DNA from: Flectonema sp. DT1601
Lineage: Eukaryota > Euglenozoa > Diplonemea > Diplonemida > Diplonemidae
NCBI GenBank assembly: GCA_964019425.1
Contig: OZ025847.1
Location: 588,501-652,500, forward strand
DNA length: 64,000 nt
Direction of reading: 5' to 3'
Numbering within the stretch: the first letter of the stretch is position 1; each line of letters begins with the position of its first letter. The notes under the pieces were generated by a model, which saw nothing but the letters and a program-made list of their open reading frames with translations, had not been told where the DNA came from and did not search any database. Positions 41,546-52,293 of this stretch are shown piece after piece. The position numbers and the translations under genes were made by a program.

Positions 41546-43729
41546 ATGATTGGGTCAGCGATGTTAGCTGCAGCGTCAATACTGACCATGGGATACAATA
41601 CAAAAGATTGGCTCATAGATCCAGTTGATATACCGGCAACGGTTCGCGTGATCAACGGGAAAATTGAAATTGGAAATGGAATGGTCCGAAGAACATTCGT
41701 AACAACACCAGCATTCGGTACTGTTGACGTATCACTCAATGCTTCTCTTGAATATGGTGGAGAACAATCAATGTTTAGAGCTGTCACTAATGAGTCGATT
41801 ATTACATTAAATGGAACAGACTATCTAATTGGTGGATTAAGACAATCATCAACTTTTAGAGCCTACTGCAATAGGACTGAATTAGATTTACTTCCTCCTT
41901 CAACAACAGAGTACTTTAAGTATGTTAATTATTCTGTCTCAGCTCCAGTTGCACCGTTTCCTTGGACTCCTGGAACTCGTCATTCACCAAAAAATATTAA
42001 TTGGCCTCCCAAGGGTGTCGTGTTAACTGTCGACTTCTTGCCATCATCAACGGCTATGCCTCAGTTAAAGGTTTCGTTACACTTTCAAGTTGTTCAGGGT
42101 ATTCCTGTTATACAGAAATGGATAACGATGAGTTTATTATCAGGTCCTGCTGTTGCTGTAACAGCATCAGTTGTTGATCAGTTATCTGTGATGCCTAGAT
42201 TTGGAGCTTACTTTAGTCATGGTTCTAATACACCAACTTCAACTGGTAATGGAGCAGCGAGTACAGCATCACCACTACCGCTGTTGTATACTTTTACTGA
42301 TCAAGCTCATTTAGGTACTTGTAAATGGGTTGATGATTTCTTACAATCATCTGACCCGGTATCAGGTTGTCCTCAATGTAGAGATGAGGGAGCATCGGAA
42401 CCTCTTCTAACTTGTGACTACAGTCTTGGACCAGGTGCGATAGTAACGAACAAGAATCCTTTTATTAGTTTTGTAGTAATTCACATGCTGTCTGACAGCA
42501 GTGAATTAGAACGACACACACTCTCTAAACATCGAGTTGTTGAAACACTCGCTCCACACGTATTAGAGAACCCAATCTACTTTCATGGAACAAGTGTTAG
42601 CGGTAATGACTTTAAGACTGCAATCGATCAAATGGCTGAGGTAGGTTTTGAAATGTTTGTTTTCAGCTTCGGTACGGGATTTAATTTAGAAAACACTGAC
42701 CCGTCCTATCTGAATGAAATTAAAAATCAAATATCATACGCTCACTCAAAGGGTATTGAAGTTGGTGGCTATGATCTGATATGTCTAGCAAGAGGTGGAT
42801 CAGTACCGAAAGAATACAAAGCAGTTGGTAATGAAGGTGATGCTTGTTTTGCATCTGGTTGGTATGATGAACTTCATTCAAAGGTTTTAAACTTTATAAA
42901 TGAAACGGGTCTGTCGATGCTTGCGACTGATGGTCCTTACGGAGGAGAAAGCTGCGCATCAACAACACATGAACATCATTATAGTCTTGAAGATTCTGTA
43001 TATCAACAAAATAAATATCAAAGTCAGTTCTACAAGGAAATGAGAAATAAAAATATATTTGTCAACCAACCAGATAACTATTTCTTTCAAGGAGGATCAA
43101 GAGGAGCGATGGGATATGATGAGCAACAATATTCTTTACCAAGATGGAGAGACTTATCAATATCAAGAATGGGAATGTACGATGATTTATACAGCCACTT
43201 ACCATCTCAGGGATGGATGTTTCTTCCTGTTGGTGACTACCACGCAGGTGCTGACTCTGCTTCATTTGCTGGTCACACAACAGCATATGAATGGATTATC
43301 GCACAGTATCTTGGAGCTGGTGTCACCGCAGTGGTTAGAGGTCCGTCGCCTTATAAAACAGAATCTGATAAAGTAATGTTAACAAAATGGATTAGTTTTT
43401 ATAAAACTCACAGAGAAACTTTAATTAAACCAATTACTCATATAAGACGACCAAGTATGCAATCATGGGATGGATGGCTACATGTTAATCCATCGTCGTC
43501 AACGAACGAAGTTGGACTTGCAATGATTTTTAATCCGACCCAAGAACCAATAAACAGCTATGCGTCAATCAATGTTTACTATACAGGTGTTGTTGATTCT
43601 GTTAAGGTCACTATTGATGATGATATTACTACAACAAAAACATACCCTGTTACCAAAGGATACGGCATAGTTCTTCCTATTGTCTTGCAGCCTCAGTCTA
43701 TTCATTATTTTGTTATTGAACGGGTATAA
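41546..43729 (+). CDS. Secreted TIM-barrel glycoside-hydrolase-like protein (alpha-galactosidase clan-like)
   Basis: Single exon, 727 aa. The start lies 12 nt after ttcttcacag. The N terminus is weakly hydrophobic (residues 1-18), probably a signal peptide. Residues about 30-320 look like an N-terminal beta-sandwich, with several N-x-S/T sequons and a Cys-rich strip (CPQCRDEG). Residues about 350-640 resemble a TIM barrel of the GH27/GH36 kind: FEMFVFSFGTGFNLE, GIEVGGYDL, SMLATDGPYGG (possible nucleophile Asp), FVNQPDNYFFQGGSRGAMGYD and WRDLSISRMGMYDD. A C-terminal beta domain closes it. Uncharacterised proteins with this DGPYGG signature exist in several eukaryotes. The substrate is unknown and the clan assignment is tentative. 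Confidence 0.65.
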   Translation: MIGSAMLAAASILTMGYNTKDWLIDPVDIPATVRVINGKIEIGNGMVRRTFVTTPAFGTVDVSLNASLEYGGEQSMFRAVTNESIITLNGTDYLIGGLRQSSTFRAYCNRTELDLLPPSTTEYFKYVNYSVSAPVAPFPWTPGTRHSPKNINWPPKGVVLTVDFLPSSTAMPQLKVSLHFQVVQGIPVIQKWITMSLLSGPAVAVTASVVDQLSVMPRFGAYFSHGSNTPTSTGNGAASTASPLPLLYTFTDQAHLGTCKWVDDFLQSSDPVSGCPQCRDEGASEPLLTCDYSLGPGAIVTNKNPFISFVVIHMLSDSSELERHTLSKHRVVETLAPHVLENPIYFHGTSVSGNDFKTAIDQMAEVGFEMFVFSFGTGFNLENTDPSYLNEIKNQISYAHSKGIEVGGYDLICLARGGSVPKEYKAVGNEGDACFASGWYDELHSKVLNFINETGLSMLATDGPYGGESCASTTHEHHYSLEDSVYQQNKYQSQFYKEMRNKNIFVNQPDNYFFQGGSRGAMGYDEQQYSLPRWRDLSISRMGMYDDLYSHLPSQGWMFLPVGDYHAGADSASFAGHTTAYEWIIAQYLGAGVTAVVRGPSPYKTESDKVMLTKWISFYKTHRETLIKPITHIRRPSMQSWDGWLHVNPSSSTNEVGLAMIFNPTQEPINSYASINVYYTGVVDSVKVTIDDDITTTKTYPVTKGYGIVLPIVLQPQSIHYFVIERV

Positions 43730-44889
43730 TATATACCGTTTTTCTTTTTTTCTGTCTTCTTGGCTATCTCCAAAAAACACCTATTCCTCTCTTTCTTCCT
43801 CTCTCCTTACGCTTATCTTTTTATCTTCTCAGCGGAGAAGATATTTACTCTTTTTTTGAAGTGATGCTACTGAGCACCTGCGTTTTGATCATTATTTGCG
43901 GGGTAATAACGGTGAACGAATTAATAATAATTATTAAATATTAAATATTATTATTATTATTATTCTTTCGAACGCCATCAGAGCTTTTTGTAGAAAATTT
44001 TATCATCTTTAAAAAAAAAAAGTTTTTGTATTCTTCTTCTTCTTGAAGCTGAGAAAAAAAAAAAAAAAAAAAAAAATCAAACGACACCTCCGAATAGCTC
44101 GCTGCTGTTTGGATGATTACTACACGACGTTCCTTTGATGCATGAATTGTTGATTCACCTTCATGTTCTGTGTCATGCATTTCTTTCAGGATAATTTTTT
44201 TTCGGCAAATAAAATAGTCGGCTAACGTTTTTATTACGAAACAATAAAAAGAAAGATAAAAAAAACCAACAAAAAAAGAGAATATAATACTCTTTTTTTA
44301 ATCCCTTTCGGTATTCTGCCCTCTCCCCTCCATGTGCATGTTATTTTTTATTTTTTGTTTGTAGATTTTATGGAGTTTTTCAATCTTACTTCATTTAATC
44401 AAAGTTTATTGTCACGTTTGTAACGATAACATATTCCGCGTTTAGTTTGCTCCGTCAGCCTTAAGCTATATAATGATCCTAATATTCGGTCTACTTACGT
44501 TGCTGTTTGCCTCGTAGCTCTCAGGAGTTAAAACAGATGCTTCAAAACTTACTGTATTAGTGATCCGAGGTAATAGGCTTCTTTTATCTATTTATCTATT
44601 CAGGTTTAGACTGTTTATTTATTATGTCGTGTTATCTATTTCCCGTCGTCTTTCAAAGCAATACTACTGCTTGCTTCTCATCTTGTTTTTATGTGGTAAT
44701 TGTTTTCTGTGACTGACGGAAGGAAAGGAGTTCCAACTTTACCACTATCCCCTTCATGCCAACGTTTTAAATTAGTTACCCTTTGATACAACACAATCCA
44801 TTTTTTTTTTGTGTTTCAAAAAAAAAAAAAAAATTATTACATTACCTCCCCATACAGCAATAGCTCCTACATATTAAAAAAAAAAAAAA
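43730..44889 (+). other. Intergenic spacer
   Basis: Non-coding. It has an AT-microsatellite of att/taa units near 43919-43965, an A-run near 44053-44077, and a catacag ending at 44857, 32 nt before the next ATG. The next ATG follows directly after an A14 run. Confidence 0.55.
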
Positions 44890-45765
44890 ATGGCAACCAA
44901 GACTGATGCCGGATCGACTTTTTATGACTACGATGAGAACAGTCAGGTGTACTCAAACACAAGAGTTGCAGTTGGAATTAATCTGATAAAAGACAAATTA
45001 AGTGAAATCGCTGAAAAGACCAAACGTGGTGTAGACACCTTACGGATTCTTGATGCGGGAGCAGGTACGGGAAATTACTCAACCGAACTAGCCAAAGGAG
45101 TAAAAGAAGTCGTTTGTTTCGAATTCAACGAAGGAATGCTCAGCGTTTTGAAGAAACGAGCAGCAGAACAAGGAATTGATAATATCACTGCGATGAAGGG
45201 ATCGTTGTTTGATAAGCTTCCGTTTGACGATGGTTCGTTTGACGTTATTATATTTAATCAAGTCACTCACCACTTGGATGATATTGCAATTGCAAGAACT
45301 GGAAGCTACCCAAAGAACACTCAGGTTTCAAAAGAATTCTTCAGAGTACTATCAAACCCTGGTGCTTGTCTTGTTAACTTTACAACTCCTGAACAGAATT
45401 TCAGCAGCTGGTGGCACTCTCACTTAATCATTCGTGAAGCAAAGAAATACTCTGAAAGATGTATCGAGGAATCTACCTTGATAAACATGTACAAGAATAG
45501 TGGCTTCTCTGTTACTACAAAGATGTTAACAGATCCCCTTCAGGGAGAACACTATTATGACATTTCTCGTCTTCTGGATCCATCGTTTAGAAACGCTGAT
45601 TCAATTTGGGGAAATGTGACTGCTGATGAATTGGCTGCAGCTTTGGCTACGGTCGAAGGCGTCGTTGCTGAAGGAAAGGAATCGCAAAAAGCTTTCTTTG
45701 AAAAACATGATGCCGGTCGCAAGGAACATGGACAGAGCATCACTCTGATTGCGATGAAATTATGA
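44890..45765 (+). CDS. Class I SAM-dependent methyltransferase
   Basis: Single exon, 291 aa. The Rossmann-fold motif I reads ILDAGAGTGNYSTELA (about residues 52-67). The acidic residue after strand 2 is in VVCFEFNEGML, and motif post-II/III is FDDGSFDVIIFNQVTHHLDD. EFFRVLSNPGACLVNFTTP is the usual strand-5 region of methyltransferase-11-type enzymes. A C-terminal helix-rich part (about 200-290) follows. The methyl acceptor cannot be told from sequence. No signal peptide or membrane segment, so a soluble enzyme. A 14-base A-run immediately before the ATG is unusual as a leader. Confidence 0.88.
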   Translation: MATKTDAGSTFYDYDENSQVYSNTRVAVGINLIKDKLSEIAEKTKRGVDTLRILDAGAGTGNYSTELAKGVKEVVCFEFNEGMLSVLKKRAAEQGIDNITAMKGSLFDKLPFDDGSFDVIIFNQVTHHLDDIAIARTGSYPKNTQVSKEFFRVLSNPGACLVNFTTPEQNFSSWWHSHLIIREAKKYSERCIEESTLINMYKNSGFSVTTKMLTDPLQGEHYYDISRLLDPSFRNADSIWGNVTADELAAALATVEGVVAEGKESQKAFFEKHDAGRKEHGQSITLIAMKL

Positions 45766-47169
45766 TTAAAATAAATTTGTTTCTCAATTCCCAGGTAGTA
45801 AACCTTTTAGCAGACTTTCTCGTAAAAAAAAATAAAAAAAAAAAAAATTAGCAAACAACAACAACAACAAGTTAGTGTTGGATTCACAAACGTTCCTTCG
45901 TAGCGAATGTTTAATAAAAAAGAATTCTCCAAAACTCTCCTAAACCCCCCTACACATATCTTACCAGTTTTTGTTTTTTCATTTCATTTTTTTTTCTAAC
46001 CATTTTTTTCTTTTTTCCCTTCATCTTCTTCTTCTTGTTATATAGTTATCCTTTTTTGTTTTAATCTTTTATTACAATTTAATAATTGTATTATTACGGG
46101 GGGGAAAAAAAAAAAAAAGAAAGAAGAGAGATCTGCACTAACGGTGGTGTCGTATTTCTCGCTGAAATAAAGTAAGCCACTATCCTGCCACATGCTGAAG
46201 GCGCACACAGTCCCCTTAAGAAGGGCGGCACTGTCTTTTGGAAAAAAAGGACGAATAGAGGTGCTTTTTTTTTGTTTATATAATATTATATTTTTTTTTA
46301 AATTCTTTCATGACCAAGTTGATTTTTAATATCGCAATTTGTTTCAAACGACTCTTCCCTTTCTCCATTAAATTTTTTTTTTTTTTAATTTTTATTTTAA
46401 TTCTCTCGTTTTTTCTCTTTCCCATTCGCAGTAACACATTCAGTAGTGATTACCCTACGATTGTTGTATTACTGTTCTCCCCTCCCATGGTACACAAATG
46501 TTCTTTCTTGGGTAATGATACTCTCTTTTATCTTTTTTTTTCCTTCTTAAAAAAGGATATAAAAAAAAAACTGTCTTTATGTGAACAAAAGAAAGCTGTT
46601 AGGCTTCACTGGGTGAACATGATGCTTATTGCCTTGTGTATTCAACTAGGTCTGCTTGGTGGTATTCTGTTTTTCTTTGAATCCTGTCGAAGCAAAGGAA
46701 GTGCAAAAAAAAAAAAAAAAAAAAAAAAAAAACGCGATCGGAAAATTCTTTTTTTTTCTTTCCCCCTTTCTTCTTCGTCTTCTTTCTTGTTTCTTTTTAA
46801 TAATAATTATAAAGAAAACATAAATATAATTATATAAAAAATATCGCACGATTTTTACACGAAGAATTTAAGAAAGTTACTAACAAACATAATTCTTTCT
46901 TCAGATGCCACGTGGTTTAATTAACCAGTTGGATTCCTCTTGTTCGTAACGGTTCCAAGTTGACACTTCATTGTAGACACGACATGCGGCCTGACACAGA
47001 AGTCACATGCCACTCGCCACCGCTGTGATGAAGCGACATGCTGTGGTTTAATTAACCAGTTGGATTCCTCTTGTTCGTAACAGTTCCAAGTTGACACTTC
47101 ATTCATTTCTAATTTCTAACCTTTAGCAAAAGTCAATAGTTATTTATTCAGGTAATAACGTAATTAAAA
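45766..47169 (+). other. Intergenic spacer with hairpin and 61-bp direct repeat
   Basis: Non-coding. A two-part hairpin lies at 46207-46234 (outer arms acagt/actgt, inner arms ccctt/aaggg). A-runs lie near 46104-46118 and 46705-46731. The 61-bp direct repeat at 46912-46972 and 47043-47103 sits just before the next gene. The open frame at 46310-46837 is mostly T/A-run translation and is not supported. Confidence 0.55.
46912..47103 (+). repeat. 61-bp direct repeat, two copies, period 131 bp
   Basis: Copies at 46912-46972 and 47043-47103 differ at one base in 61. Each begins with gtggtttaattaaccagttg, which contains a near-palindrome (tggtt-aatt-aacca). The 70 bases between them are not repeated in full, so this is one and a half units of a 131-bp repeat. 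It ends 47 nt before the acceptor-like attcag at 47151, just upstream of the flavoprotein gene. Confidence 0.85.
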
Positions 47170-48552
47170 ATGACACTATTGACGTTGTCTGTAGTGACAG
47201 CTCTTTGTAGTTCTCCATCTCCAAAGCAGTCGATTGCAGTTATTGGAGGTGGTTTCGCAGGAAGCAGCACGGCTTATTATTTAAACCAACTTTGTGATGA
47301 TTGCTATGATGTTACAGTTTTTGAGGGAATGCCATTTGCTGGAGGTAGAGTCGGACATGTAACGATTCCGAACACCAAAGGACTTACTGTCGATGTTGGA
47401 GGCGATGCGTGGTCACGTGTAAACACTTACATGATGACCTTAATGAAAGAATTAGATATCTTACAGCCAACGTACCCATCGAGAGGTTACAACACTTCAG
47501 GACTCTACTTAGGACCTGGACGTGGATGGGAAGGCATGGCAACAAATAAAACAGTTGATCCGCGTATCATCAAAGATGCTATCGCACAAATTCTCGAAAT
47601 CGCTAAAATTGAAGAAGCGTTGGACCTCAATTATCTTGAGCGTGGTGATCTTAAAAACGGAAAACCATACAATTCAATTGCAGAGTTCGCACACGCAGGA
47701 GGTCTGGATACCTTTAGTAACCACACTCTTAAAGAGTTATTGCAATCACATGGTGTCTCTGATGTTTTTATAAAACAATTAATCGAACCAATGACAAGAG
47801 ATATCTATGACCAGCCATCGACAATCAACGGATTCGCAGGAATGGCAGTTCTTCTTTCATCAACGACAGCAGAATACTCTGCTAAAGGAGGAAATGATAT
47901 GATGGTAAAGAAACTACTTTCAACCAGTAAAGCAAAAGTATTTCTCTCAAGTCCCGTCTCTGAGGTCTCTGTCAACTCTGACGGTAAAATAACCCTAACT
48001 GTAAATGGAACAGCCACCAGTACTTTTGATAAATTAGTACTCGCAGCACCTGTAGAACAAGCTGGTGTCTGGTCAGAGACTGGGTTAACTCCAATAAAGT
48101 GGACTGGATTCAATCTCCCCTCTATGAAGATGAGAAAGTATGTTTACTGGTATGTCATTTGGGTTGTTGCTGACTCGATTAATTCTCATGCCTTTGATAG
48201 AGATGACGTTATGCCAGATATTACGTTGACCCCTGAGAATTCTACTGCTCTGTTTGTTAAACTAGCAGCTGAGTACAATATTATTGGAAGTCAGCAAAAG
48301 GCTTTCAGATTCTTCTCAAACAATCCGATTGATGACCTTTCTAAAAGATTTGTTAACCCAACTTGGAATCAAACATTTCATTGGCCGTACACCTTCCCAG
48401 AGTTAGCACCTGAGCCCTTGAATTACCAACCTGTCAAACTTCATCAGAATATTTATTACCCAAACGCATTAGAATCGATGGCAGTTGCCATGGAGTGTGC
48501 TGTAATCGGTGGTAGGAATGCTGCTCAAATGATACACAGAGATTCACAGTAG
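47170..48552 (+). CDS. Prenylcysteine oxidase-like FAD protein
   Basis: Single exon, 460 aa. Prenylcysteine oxidase (lyase) cleaves prenylcysteines left from breakdown of prenylated proteins, in lysosome-like compartments, using FAD. There is a signal peptide (about residues 1-14). The dinucleotide motif IAVIGGGFAGSSTAYYL is at about 22-38. The FAD-binding FEGMPFAGGRVGHV and GLTVDVGGDAWSRVN follow. The family stretches FIKQLIEPMTRDIYDQPSTI and STTAEYSAKGGNDMMVKKLL are present, and near the C terminus NALESMAVAMECAVIGGRNA ends the FAD domain. Length is normal for the family. N-glycosylation sequons fit a secretory protein. A 61-bp direct repeat lies immediately upstream. Confidence 0.85.
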   Translation: MTLLTLSVVTALCSSPSPKQSIAVIGGGFAGSSTAYYLNQLCDDCYDVTVFEGMPFAGGRVGHVTIPNTKGLTVDVGGDAWSRVNTYMMTLMKELDILQPTYPSRGYNTSGLYLGPGRGWEGMATNKTVDPRIIKDAIAQILEIAKIEEALDLNYLERGDLKNGKPYNSIAEFAHAGGLDTFSNHTLKELLQSHGVSDVFIKQLIEPMTRDIYDQPSTINGFAGMAVLLSSTTAEYSAKGGNDMMVKKLLSTSKAKVFLSSPVSEVSVNSDGKITLTVNGTATSTFDKLVLAAPVEQAGVWSETGLTPIKWTGFNLPSMKMRKYVYWYVIWVVADSINSHAFDRDDVMPDITLTPENSTALFVKLAAEYNIIGSQQKAFRFFSNNPIDDLSKRFVNPTWNQTFHWPYTFPELAPEPLNYQPVKLHQNIYYPNALESMAVAMECAVIGGRNAAQMIHRDSQ

Positions 48553-49148
48553 TTGTCACCAGTAGTGTTTACGTATCTGTTGGTAAGTCTCTACAGGTTT
48601 GAGGCAATCGAAATGCATTTTAAGTCTTCAAAAAGAAACCCCTGTGTGGATGTGTTTATATTGTCATGGTAAGGTTTTGAATGTATTGCGACCTGTATTA
48701 GTCTTATCCAACGAGGGGGAAAAAAAAAAAAAAAAAAAAAATGATAATTAAAACGTTGAGTTACCATCATTACTAACAATTGCTTCTTCTTCACACGACA
48801 CGAGCCATATCGAACGATCTTCTCTTTCTGTTAATGCCTTGTTGTTGAGGTTTTTTTTTACATTTTTCGTTGTTTCTTTTTTTTGAATAGTCTTTTAATT
48901 TCCAGATTGTTTTTTCTTTTTAAAATTTAAAAAAAATGTTTTTATTTTTTGTTTACTCAGCCTGAGAAGGGGAAAAAAAAAAAAAAAAGAAAAATAATAA
49001 TTTAACTCAATTTCATCGCATGGATTTACTTTTTCAAAGCACTTGTTAGAAGTTATTCCAAACCTATCGAATACCTGTAAATTTAAAAAAAAAAACTTTT
49101 TTTTTAGTATCACACACCATACAGATATATAACATTAAAGATAACAAC
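48553..49148 (+). other. Intergenic spacer
   Basis: Non-coding, with A-runs near 48720-48740 and 48973-48988. A tttttttttag ends at 49107 and a catacag ends at 49124, 24 nt before the next ATG. Confidence 0.55.
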
Positions 49149-49454
49149 ATGGGTACAGGACGGAAAATGAATAGGGGATACATGGGTACAGGACCGAAAA
49201 TGAATAGGGGTTCAGGGAAGAGACACGTCTTCTCTCGGCTACCTGGTAAGATGTGCAAAAGGGCTGGATTATATAAAGCTGTTTCATCAAATACTAAGAC
49301 TTTATTAATTGAAGCACTGGTAAAACACTTAAATGACATCATGGGAGACGTACACGATGTTCTATCTTATTCAGGGAGGAGGACAGTCAATGATTCGATT
49401 ATACGACACGTCTTAGAAAGACGAGGGTACACAGTGTGCGGGGTGGCAAAATAA
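49149..49454 (+). CDS. Highly divergent histone H4-like protein
   Basis: Single exon, 101 aa, close to the 102-103 aa of H4. The C-terminal half aligns to H4 without gaps. LERRGYTVCGV matches the H4 ending LKRQGRTLYGF, and SGRRTVNDSI matches AKRKTVTAMD. The basic patch GKRH corresponds to H4 AKRHRK. Elsewhere identity is very low, whereas H4 is normally among the most conserved proteins. The first 22 residues are two copies of MGTG(R/P)KMNRG(Y/S) encoded by a 33-bp tandem repeat (49149-49181, 49182-49214), so translation could start at either Met. It could be a specialised H4 variant or another histone-fold protein. No other histone gene is in the window. A kinase gene follows 228 nt after its stop. 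Confidence 0.6.
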   Translation: MGTGRKMNRGYMGTGPKMNRGSGKRHVFSRLPGKMCKRAGLYKAVSSNTKTLLIEALVKHLNDIMGDVHDVLSYSGRRTVNDSIIRHVLERRGYTVCGVAK

Positions 49455-49682
49455 TAATAAAATAGCTGTTTTTTTTTTTTTTTTTTTTTTGCACACCTTG
49501 TGAGGTTTCTCCTATTTTACTGCCTTACTGTGTCGCACACCCGGAATAGAAGGCATTTAGTGTTAGAAAGGGTTTTCTGCTTATATTGTATGTAAAAAAG
49601 AAGAAAAAAAAAAATTATATTATGATTTTGTACAAAGGTATTATTTTTATGCTATCATTCTCTATGCAGGTCCACCCCACCC

Positions 49683-50878
49683 ATGAGGGTCGGAAAATAT
49701 GAATTAGGAAAAACCATCGGTCGCGGAGCCTTCAGCAAAGTGAAGGTAGCGACCCACTTGGAAACAAGAAAAGAATTCGTCTTGAAAATCATTGATAAGA
49801 AAGCAGCTGATGGTGAGAAGCAGAAGAAGAATGTTGAAGCAGAAGTAAGACTGGAAATATCAATCATGAAACTGCTAAATCACGAAAATATTGTTAAAAT
49901 GTACGAAGTGATGGAAAGTTCAAAACACTACTACATCGTCTTAGAAAGTGTCAGAGGTGGTGACCTGTGTGATCACATTATGGATGCGGGAAAGTTAGCA
50001 GAAGCCACTGCTAAGAAACATCTTTACCACCTAGTTCAAGGTCTTAATGCTTGTCATTTAGCGGGTGTGGCTCATCGTGATATTAAACCAGAAAATTGTT
50101 TAATTAGTAAAGAAGGTATTCTTAAAGTAGCTGATTTCGGTCTATCTCGACTACACAGAGGAAAAGGATCCATTCTAAATAAGTCTGAAATGTCTACCGA
50201 TTCCGTTGGTACTCTCAGCTACGCCGCCCCAGAGGTACTCGAAGGTCCGTACGATGCTTACAAAGCAGACTGTTGGAGTACTGGTGTCGTTGTATTTGTT
50301 ATGTGTACAGGAAAGTTTCCGTTCGGTTCAAAGGGATACACCGAGCAACAGATTCAGGATGATATTAAAAAGGGAAAAATTAACAAATTTCCGTCTCACC
50401 TGTCAGCTGAGATAAAGGATTTGATTATAAGACTAATTGTTGTTGAACCCGACAGGAGATTAAAGTTACAAGAAATACTTGATCATTCTTGGTTGAGCGG
50501 TGCTTCAATTGTTCAAAAGGAAGGCAGCAATGACAGCGCTAGAACTCGTCCTCGCCCTGCTGCGATTGACGTCTCAGAAGTACAGACTAAGGCGATGGCT
50601 GGAGTTGATGACGCTGTCGGTGATACTATGAGTCCAACTTGGGCTGATTCACCAAACTGCACTGCTCATCATAAGTTTGTTCCACAACTGTTCTCCCCGA
50701 GAAGTGATGCCGCCTCTTCACCAAAGGGAGATGCCTCACCCAAAGCAAAAGGTATTGATGGGCTGAAGGTTTGTATTGTTGTTATTTATATTATTATTTG
50801 ATGAAATTTACGCAAAACACAAAAAAAAAAAAACAGGATCTTCTCGAGAGAGAAGGTCGTAAGATCGGAGGCAAGTAG
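49683..50878 (+). CDS. CAMK-type Ser/Thr kinase (AMPK/CIPK-like), two exons
   Basis: Exons are 49683-50768 and 50837-50878, 375 aa. The intron 50769-50836 has a gtttgt donor and an aaacag acceptor in phase 0, and exon 2 encodes only DLLEREGRKIGGK. The start is 13 nt after ctatgcag. The kinase domain (residues 5-270) is complete: IGRGAFSKV, the Lys in FVLKIID, HRDIKPENCL, DFG, AAPEVL and DCWSTGVVVFVMCTGKFPF. The activation loop is long and Ser-rich. It belongs to the CAMK group, closest by eye to the CIPK/AMPK-related kinases. The tail of about 100 residues is Ser/Pro/Asp-rich, with no visible NAF, UBA or calmodulin-binding segment. Targets unknown. Confidence 0.92.
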
Positions 50879-51401
50879 TAGCTACTCTTACTGCTACTGC
50901 TTTGATCTACACTTGACATAGCATATAAAAAGTGTTAGGTGAGTGGATTCGGTATTGTTCCTCAGACACAACGTTATGGAGCAGTGGATACTACTCGTCA
51001 AATGGCAAACCAGACAACGTGTCGGGTAACCATTCCCTTTGCGGAATTATAGAACTACGTCAATGCAGTTAGTTAACGAGAGAAGAGATCTCACTTAGTA
51101 AATTATTATTAGGAAGGTTATGAATTGATTAACTAAGTCATGAATAGGATGTCTTGATTAGCAAAATCTTTTTCTTTTCCTTCTCCTCTCTTCACATTTA
51201 AAAACAACAACAACAACAACAACTCATTTCTTCCTCCTGACTACGTAAAACATCTTATGTTGGAGTGCCAAACTAAACTCCAGCTTTACGTAAATAGTAG
51301 TAATCACATGCGAAATTTCTGCACTGCACTGATTTCAATTTCCCCCCCCTTTCTTTTTTTTACTTCAAATGGAAGTTCAATAAGATTCTTGCTCATGTTT
51401 G

Positions 51402-51432
<31 letters not shown>

Positions 51433-51647
51433 CTGCTGGCCGAAGCTACTTACCAATTCATTTCAAAAACCAATACCACAAATAACTCAACGCTCAACAT
51501 AGCATGCGAGCAACACTTTTACTCTTTTATTTGAGCAGGGTCGACTTACTGGGTGAAAAAAAACTATAAAAAATAGTACTACAAATAATTGTTAGTAGAT
51601 TCCTTCCTGATTATGGCTCTTAGTGGTTACGAAGAAACGGAAGGAGG

Positions 51648-51679
<32 letters not shown>

Positions 51680-52259
51680 GGTAGGGGAAAAAAAAAGGAA
51701 ATTAACAGCAATGAGTGGTATTGAATTTCCCCCCCCAAAATTTATTTTTGTTTTGAGGAAGAAAAAAAAAAAAAAAAAAAAAAAAAGTGTAAAATAATAG
51801 TTTAAAATGGATACCGACAACGGTGGAACCAGCAGTTTTCCTTTTGAATTTTTTTTTTTTTTTTTTTTAAGTTGTTCTATTCTCTGTACGAAATGTTATG
51901 AATAATTTCCGATGAAGACATGGTACATTTAGTCATCCAAGTAGTGTGTATTTCTTCATAAGCTCAATAGTTTTCTTTTCTTTTGTTTTTTTTTCTTTTC
52001 CAGAGAGAAAAATGATGTTGGCTGTACTCGTAGTCCTTTTATCGGATGAATGTTTTTCTGCAAACTTTTGTTAGTATCTCTTTACGCAACTATAGATGTT
52101 GTTTCACGTTGCACAGCTAAGAAGTCATTATTGATAGTATCAAATTAAAAAAAAAAAAAAAAAAAAGTATACACCCGCTTTGTTTAATTATCATTTATGG
52201 GCGCTGCGATGGTACCTCTACTTTTAAATTTCCTTTTTGCTAAGGTTTTTTATTTTTAG

Positions 52260-52293
<34 letters not shown>

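Noticed and set aside
46310-46837. 175-codon open frame
   Set aside because: It is made largely of Phe, Leu, Lys and Ser from T- and A-runs, crosses a 27-base A-run and resembles no protein.
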